Shown here: piece by piece, positions 59,973-64,000 of the stretch
How the letters are laid out: every line of letters begins with the position of its first letter
Position numbering within the stretch: position 1 is the stretch's first letter
Assembly (NCBI RefSeq): GCF_047275745.1
Contig: NZ_JBKQWU010000003.1
Span: 178,561-242,560, forward strand
Length of the DNA: 64,000 nucleotides
Origin: Amaricoccus sp047275745
GTDB taxonomy: Bacteria > Pseudomonadota > Alphaproteobacteria > Rhodobacterales > Rhodobacteraceae
Reading direction: 5' to 3'
Notes under the pieces: generated by a model
Database searches by the model: none
The model's input: only the letters and a program-made list of their open reading frames with translations
What the model was told of the DNA's origin: nothing
Program-made: the position numbers and the translations under genes

Positions 59973-60394
59973 GGTTGATCCTCCCGGATACATGATCTCA
60001 ACTATCGAGGTCAGGATAGGCCGGGCCGGGCTGCGCCGCTTAACGCCGGGCCGCGGATTTTTATCTCCACACGACAGGCTCGGGCCTTGAGTCGTACCTC
60101 GGGGGCCGGGGGCGCGGCGGCGTGCCGAGCCGCAGGCGGCGGCCGGTCCGGCCACATTGTCCGCTCGGATTTCTGGGGGAAGACAGCGCGCTGCCGGTTG
60201 GCGCGTCGATGCCGATACGGGGATCAGGCCCGCCCCCTGATCACCAGGGGTCCCGCGCAAGCGGTTCCGTGCTCAAGGGCCGATGATGGGCCGGCGGGGC
60301 CGTGACCGAAGTCCACATCGGGCTCGTCTCGCAGCGAGGCGATTCCGCCGCTCCCGCGGAACGACAGGATCGCCGCGCCGCCAGAACGGCCGGG
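59973..60394. other. Gene-free stretch between phaZ and the aldehyde dehydrogenase gene
   Basis: 422 bases with no credible gene. On the minus strand it should contain the promoter of the aldehyde dehydrogenase-GMC-SDR unit; a GATAAAAAT tract near 60057-60065 is the only AT-rich element, and no good -35 accompanies it. No terminator hairpin is obvious after phaZ. Confidence 0.4.
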
Positions 60395-61243
60395 CTAGGC
60401 GGCGGCTGGCCGGCCCGCCGCTTCGGTCAGAAATTCTTCTATCCGCCGGGCCGTCCCTTCGGGATCGGTCAGGATGAAGAGGTGGCCGCAGTTCATGACT
60501 TCCAGCCGTGCGTCGGAAAGACGCGAGACCAGCATTCGGCCATTCACCAACGGCACGATCGGATCGTCGTCGCCCATCATGACGAGGACCGGTACCCGGA
60601 TGCGGGGCAGCCACAGCCAGCTCGTCCAGCCGACCCCGGCCAGAAGCTGATAGAGATAGCCGCGCTGCGAATTCGGCTTCATCGCGGCGGCATGCCGGCG
60701 GATGACCGTATCATCCTCGCGCAGCCTGCCGCCATAGAGCGACGGTCCGATGCTCAGCATGTAGTCGGGCATGGTGTAGCGCTTCGGCGTGGCCAGTCTG
60801 GCCAGGACCTTCGGATTTCCCGGCACCATCACGAAGCCGGCCGAGGTCGCGGCGAGGGTCAGGCCGCGGCCGCGCTCGGGGAAATCATGGACGAACTGCT
60901 GCGCCAGCGCCCCGCCCCAGGATACGCCGAACACATCGACCTGAGCGATGTCGAGCCGGTCCAGGAGACGCGCCGCGAGGCGCGCCACCCAGGTCATCCG
61001 GTAGGGCAGCGACGGCGCGGGAGAGCCGCCGACGCCCGGAACATCGAAGGTGAGGATGCGCGTGTCCTGGAATGCGTCGGCGAAGGGGACGGCCGTCTCA
61101 AGGCTGGCCCCGATGCCGTTGAACGCGAGAAGCACGCGCCGCGCCGATTCCGGACCGAGCATCGCGTAACGCAGTTTCTGGCCGGAGATGGTGGCGGTTC
61201 GGCTTCCGGCGACGGCTGTCTCGCGGATCTCAGGCGGGTTCAT
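60395..61243 (-). CDS. phaZ: Intracellular medium-chain PHA depolymerase
   Basis: A 282-residue alpha/beta hydrolase that closely matches the pseudomonad PhaZ pattern: LLAFNGIGASLE, LTFDVPGVGGSPAPSLPYR, the nucleophile elbow GVSWGGALAQQF, VMVPGNPKVL, the GDDDP acid and the GHLF histidine. It degrades stored medium-chain polyhydroxyalkanoate to monomers. The ATG at 61243 overlaps the end of phaC by 14 bases; the gene order phaC-phaZ is as in the pseudomonad pha locus. Intact here, while the synthase upstream is frameshifted. Confidence 0.92.
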   Translation of the reverse strand: MNPPEIRETAVAGSRTATISGQKLRYAMLGPESARRVLLAFNGIGASLETAVPFADAFQDTRILTFDVPGVGGSPAPSLPYRMTWVARLAARLLDRLDIAQVDVFGVSWGGALAQQFVHDFPERGRGLTLAATSAGFVMVPGNPKVLARLATPKRYTMPDYMLSIGPSLYGGRLREDDTVIRRHAAAMKPNSQRGYLYQLLAGVGWTSWLWLPRIRVPVLVMMGDDDPIVPLVNGRMLVSRLSDARLEVMNCGHLFILTDPEGTARRIEEFLTEAAGRPAAA

Positions 61244-62979
61244 TGACGTAAGTCCCCGGTGCCTGGCAGATCGGTCGGTGCCTGTCGGAACCGGGCTTCC
61301 CGCGGCCATCGACCCTGCCGTCCGACCGCGCTTCCAGCCAGCCCTGCCATGTCGGCCACCAGCTTCCCTCATGCTTCCGCGCGCCGGCGAGGAAGGTCTC
61401 GGCGCTGTCATGCTCGCCGTCATTGACCAGGAAACGCGCCTTCGGATTGCCCGGCGGGTTGATCAGCGACTGGATGTGGCCCGACTGGCTGAGGATGAAC
61501 TCGGACTCGCCGCCCAGCAGGGCGCGGGTCAGATAGCAGCCATCCCAGGGGGTGATGTGGTCGGTCTCGCCGCCGACGAGGAAGGCATCGCAGGTCACGT
61601 TCCGCGGATCCAGTTCATGGCCGTCGACGATCAGCGCGCCATGCCCCATGCCGCCCTTCTGCAGCAGACGAAGCAGATCGCCATGCAGCGCGGCGGGCAG
61701 GTTGGTCGTGTCGGCGTTCCAGTACAGGATGTCGAACGCGGCCGGCTCGTTGCCCAGCAGGTAGTTGTTGACCCAATAGGCCCAGATCAGATCGTTCGGC
61801 CGCAGCCAGGCAAAGGCGCGTTCCAGATCCTTGCCGCCGAGAACCCCCTTGGAGCGCGAGAACAGCTTCGCAAGCTCCAGCGTTTCGATATTGGCGAAGA
61901 GCCCCATGGAGGTGTCCTTGCCGCCCGCCACATCCAGAATCGCGACGAGAAGCGACAGACTGGCGGCGCGGGTATCCCCCCTCGCACCCCAGAGCGAGAG
62001 CAGCAGCGCGGCGGTGATCCCGCCCGAACAGGCGCCGACGACGTTCAACCGCGCGCCGCCGGAGATCTCGCATGCGGCCTCCGACGCGCGATCGAGCGCC
62101 TTGATATAGCTCGCGAGACCCCAGTCGGCCTGTTCGGCGGTCGGGTTGCGCCAGCTCACGATGAAGATCTGATGCCCCCGCTCCAGCAGGTACTCGACGA
62201 TCAACGGCCCGGCGCCAGATCCCAGATGTAGAACTTGTTGATCTGCGGCGGAACGATGAAGACAGGTGTCTTCAGAACCGTGTGGGTCTTGGGCGCGTAC
62301 TGGATCAGCTCCAGATGATCTTCGGCGTAGACGACATGGCCTTCGCCGCGGGCAAGATTCTCGCCGACGGCGAACTTCGACTTGTCCACCATCGAGGGCA
62401 GGCCGCCATTCTCCAGCATGTCGCGGATCAACTGCTGCGCGCCCTTCCAGAGGTTCCGCCCGCCCTGTTCCAGCGTCGTCTTCATCGCCGTCGGGTTGCC
62501 CATCAGGAAATTGGTCGGCGCGATCGCATCGACCGCGAGGCCCGTCAGGAGACGCGCCCGCAGCTTGTCGCGCTCCGAGATCCCGAGGCTGTCGACCCAG
62601 TCGTACGTCGCGCGCGAGAACGCCAGGTAGGACTGCATCAGCGAGCGATAGCCTGGGTTCGAGTTCCAGACCGGATCACGGAAGCGCTTGTCGTCCTTCT
62701 CGGGCTGGACCTCGGATGCGCCGGAGAGGCTCTTCGACATCTCCTGACCCGCGGCCAGATACCGGCCCATCGCCTTCATCGGCTGGCTCATCGCCGACAG
62801 GTAGAAGTTGCCGAACGCATGGCCCAGGTCCGCGGCGCTCTCGATCCGGCGGGAGGCGGCGTCGCGCCCCTCGCCGATCTTGCCGAGCTTCCGGCGGACG
62901 GCCCTGCCTTGGCGGAGGACCGGTCGCGCGCCTTCCGGGCACCGCCCTTGGCGTCGGATCCATCGGATTTGGCAGACAT
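61230..62979 (-). pseudogene. phaC: Class II PHA synthase with two apparent frameshifts
   Basis: The combined product (about 583 residues) matches class II poly(3-hydroxyalkanoate) synthases. The start is ATG 62979 after GAGGAGGAGAAG. The N-terminal KSDGSDAKGGARKA runs in one frame until about 62915, where loss of one base near a GGG run is needed to continue into KLGKIGEGRD...AFGNFYLSA. A second loss near 62203 (CGT-TG-ATC, where a serine codon is expected) stops the frame after PPQINKFYIWDLAPGR; the next frame resumes IVEYLLERG and holds the lipase-like box GACSGG (catalytic cysteine), D of TDHITPWD and H of SGHIQS. Whether these are real mutations or sequencing errors cannot be told here. 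It overlaps phaZ. Confidence 0.82.
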
Positions 62980-62999
62980 CTTCTCCTCCTCCTCTTTTC

Positions 63000-63888
63000 T
63001 CAGGCCAGATCGCGCAGTTCGCGGCGCAGGATCTTGCCGACGTTCGACTTGGGCAGCGCGTCCACGAAGATGACCCGCCGGGGCACCTTGTAGCTCGCAA
63101 GCTCGGTCCGGCAGTGGGCGATCACATCCGCTTCGGTGACGTCCGACCCTTCGACGCGCACGGCGAAGATCCGCGCGGCCTCGCCGCTCTTCTCGTCCGC
63201 GACGCCGACGCAGGCGCATTCGGCGATTCCTTCGCAGGCGGCCACGGAGGCTTCGACCTCGTTCGGATAGACGTTGAAGCCCGAAACGAGGATCATGTCC
63301 TTCTTCCGGTCGACGATCCTGAGGAAGCCGCCCTCGACGAAGGTGCCGACATCGCCGGTGCGGAAATAGCCGTCCGGCGTGAACGCGGCGAGGTTGGCCG
63401 CGTCGTTGTTCCAGTAGCCGCGCATGATCTGCGGCCCCGCGGCGCAGATCTCGCCCGCCTCGCCCTCCGGCACCTCGTCGCCATTGTCGTCCAGCAGCTT
63501 GATGTCCGTCGAGCAGACCGGAAGACCGCAGCTTTCGGTGAAGTGCGCGACGTTCATCGGGTTGAGGCAGAGCACCGGAGAGGTTTCCGAAAGCCCGTAG
63601 CCCTCCTTGATGTGATGGCCGGTCACCGCCCGCCACTTCTCGGAGGTCGCCTTGATGACCGCCGCGCCGCCGCCGATGGCGACCTTGTAGTTCGAAAGAT
63701 CGACCTCGCCGATGCGCGGATGCAGCGCCAGCCCCTGGAACATGGTGTTCACGCCCGGGATGACCGAGAACTTCAGGTCCTTGATCGTATCGATGAAGGC
63801 ATCGGAGTCGCGCGGATTCGGGATCAGAACCTGTTTCGCACCCGAGGCGATGTAGGCGATCATCACCATCAACCCGAAGATATGGTAG
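63000..63888 (-). pseudogene. Long-chain acyl-CoA ligase (FadD-like), 5' end replaced by a mobile element
   Basis: About 296 C-terminal residues of an AMP-forming acyl-CoA synthetase are present: YHIFGLMVM, GVNTMFQGLA, EGYGLSETSP, the adenylation motif GYFRTGDVG, VDRKKDMILVSGFNVYPNE and KSNVGKILRRELRD at the end. Homology begins abruptly with YHIF at 63888; upstream residues in the same frame are unrelated and belong to a mobile-element end. The N-terminal half, with the P-loop, is missing from the window. The gene is 20 bases upstream of phaC and would supply acyl-CoA for PHA synthesis. Confidence 0.75.
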
Positions 63889-64000
63889 TGTACCGGGGCA
63901 CGGATTTGAGACAGCGCTTTGCGCCGGTTACGCCGCCAGTTTGACCGTGGCGGCTTCGGTTTCAAGGCCGAGTTGCGCGGCCCGGATCTGATCGGGCGTC
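63889..64000. mobile_element. Probable end of an insertion sequence inside the acyl-CoA ligase gene
   Basis: The FadD homology ends at 63888 and foreign sequence starting TGTACCGGGGCACGG begins at 63889, continuing to the window edge. Inside it a minus-strand frame closes at 63928. The boundary is consistent with an IS terminus, but the other end, target duplication and family cannot be seen. A contig join at a repeat is an alternative. Confidence 0.5.
63928..64000 (-). CDS. Probable transposase, last 23 codons
   Basis: Partial minus-strand frame ending in TAA at 63928-63930. The 23 visible residues (TPDQIRAAQLGLETEAATV followed by KLAA) look like the tail of an IS transposase, but this is too short for a family assignment. 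It sits 39 bases inside the presumed element end. Confidence 0.4.
   Translation of the reverse strand, partial: TPDQIRAAQLGLETEAATVKLAA

Noticed and set aside
61230..63100. Two separate genes for the N- and C-terminal halves of PHA synthase
   Set aside because: Neither half can work alone by family knowledge, and the homology is continuous across a one-base shift, so one frameshifted gene is more likely.
1..64000. tRNA, rRNA or prophage regions
   Set aside because: No tRNA-like T-arm with matching acceptor ends, no rRNA sequence and no phage structural genes were seen on reading; a tRNAscan or Rfam search would be decisive.

Overview
The window is high-GC DNA that reads like an alphaproteobacterium, most likely a member of the Rhodobacterales (Rhodobacteraceae/Paracoccaceae). 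The evidence is the conserved nrdR-ribD / ribE-ribB-ribH-nusB block, the DUF2853, DUF1989, DUF924 and DUF2927 proteins typical of that group, the bactofilin-LytM pair and the GyrA sequence type. It is draft sequence: a single N at 35014 sits between two perfect 103-bp copies inside dppF, and phaC shows two apparent one-base losses. No rRNA, tRNA, CRISPR array or phage was found.

Layout. 1-4060 (+): the end of a TelA-type toxic-anion resistance gene, a DUF2927 lipoprotein, an SPFH protein with a GYF-like tail and a zinc-ribbon membrane protein. 4133-10814: riboflavin biosynthesis (ribD, ribE, ribB, ribH), nusB and nrdR on the minus strand, interrupted by a plus-strand polysaccharide-export lipoprotein. 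11121-13257: a tandem repeat, a DeoR-type regulator and an MFS exporter. 13262-14983 (-): a cobalt-type nitrile hydratase operon (alpha, beta, accessory). 15081-29901: core genes (gyrA, lpdA, queA, bcp, LytM peptidase/bactofilin, metG, a cytochrome b561) with several conserved hypotheticals.

30350-35757 (+) is a dppABCDF-type oligopeptide ABC importer with a strong stem-loop after the binding-protein gene. 35971-44032 (+) is the most unusual part: a compact six-gene run made of a GlgX-like debranching enzyme, an AGE-type epimerase/isomerase barrel fused to a STAS domain, a possible NTF2-like protein, a DJ-1/PfpI protein, a cholesterol-oxidase-like GMC flavoenzyme and a DUF4239 membrane protein. 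I know of no described pathway with this combination, and it is my best candidate for an undescribed system.

53411-44172 (-) is a catabolic operon (APC permease, periplasmic arylsulfatase, PuuB-like amine oxidase, cupin, MBL-fold protein, MhpA-like flavin monooxygenase, DUF2783, aldehyde dehydrogenase) read divergently from an AraC regulator at 53551. Its likely substrate is a sulfated and/or amine-bearing aromatic, but that is inference. 54858-64000 holds a second AraC regulator and minus-strand genes for an alcohol-to-acid route (SDR, GMC oxidoreductase, aldehyde dehydrogenase). Upstream of these lies a class II (medium-chain) PHA set: depolymerase phaZ, a frameshifted synthase phaC, and an acyl-CoA ligase cut off by what looks like the end of an insertion sequence at 63889. 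That last set appears to be decaying, or is poorly assembled.
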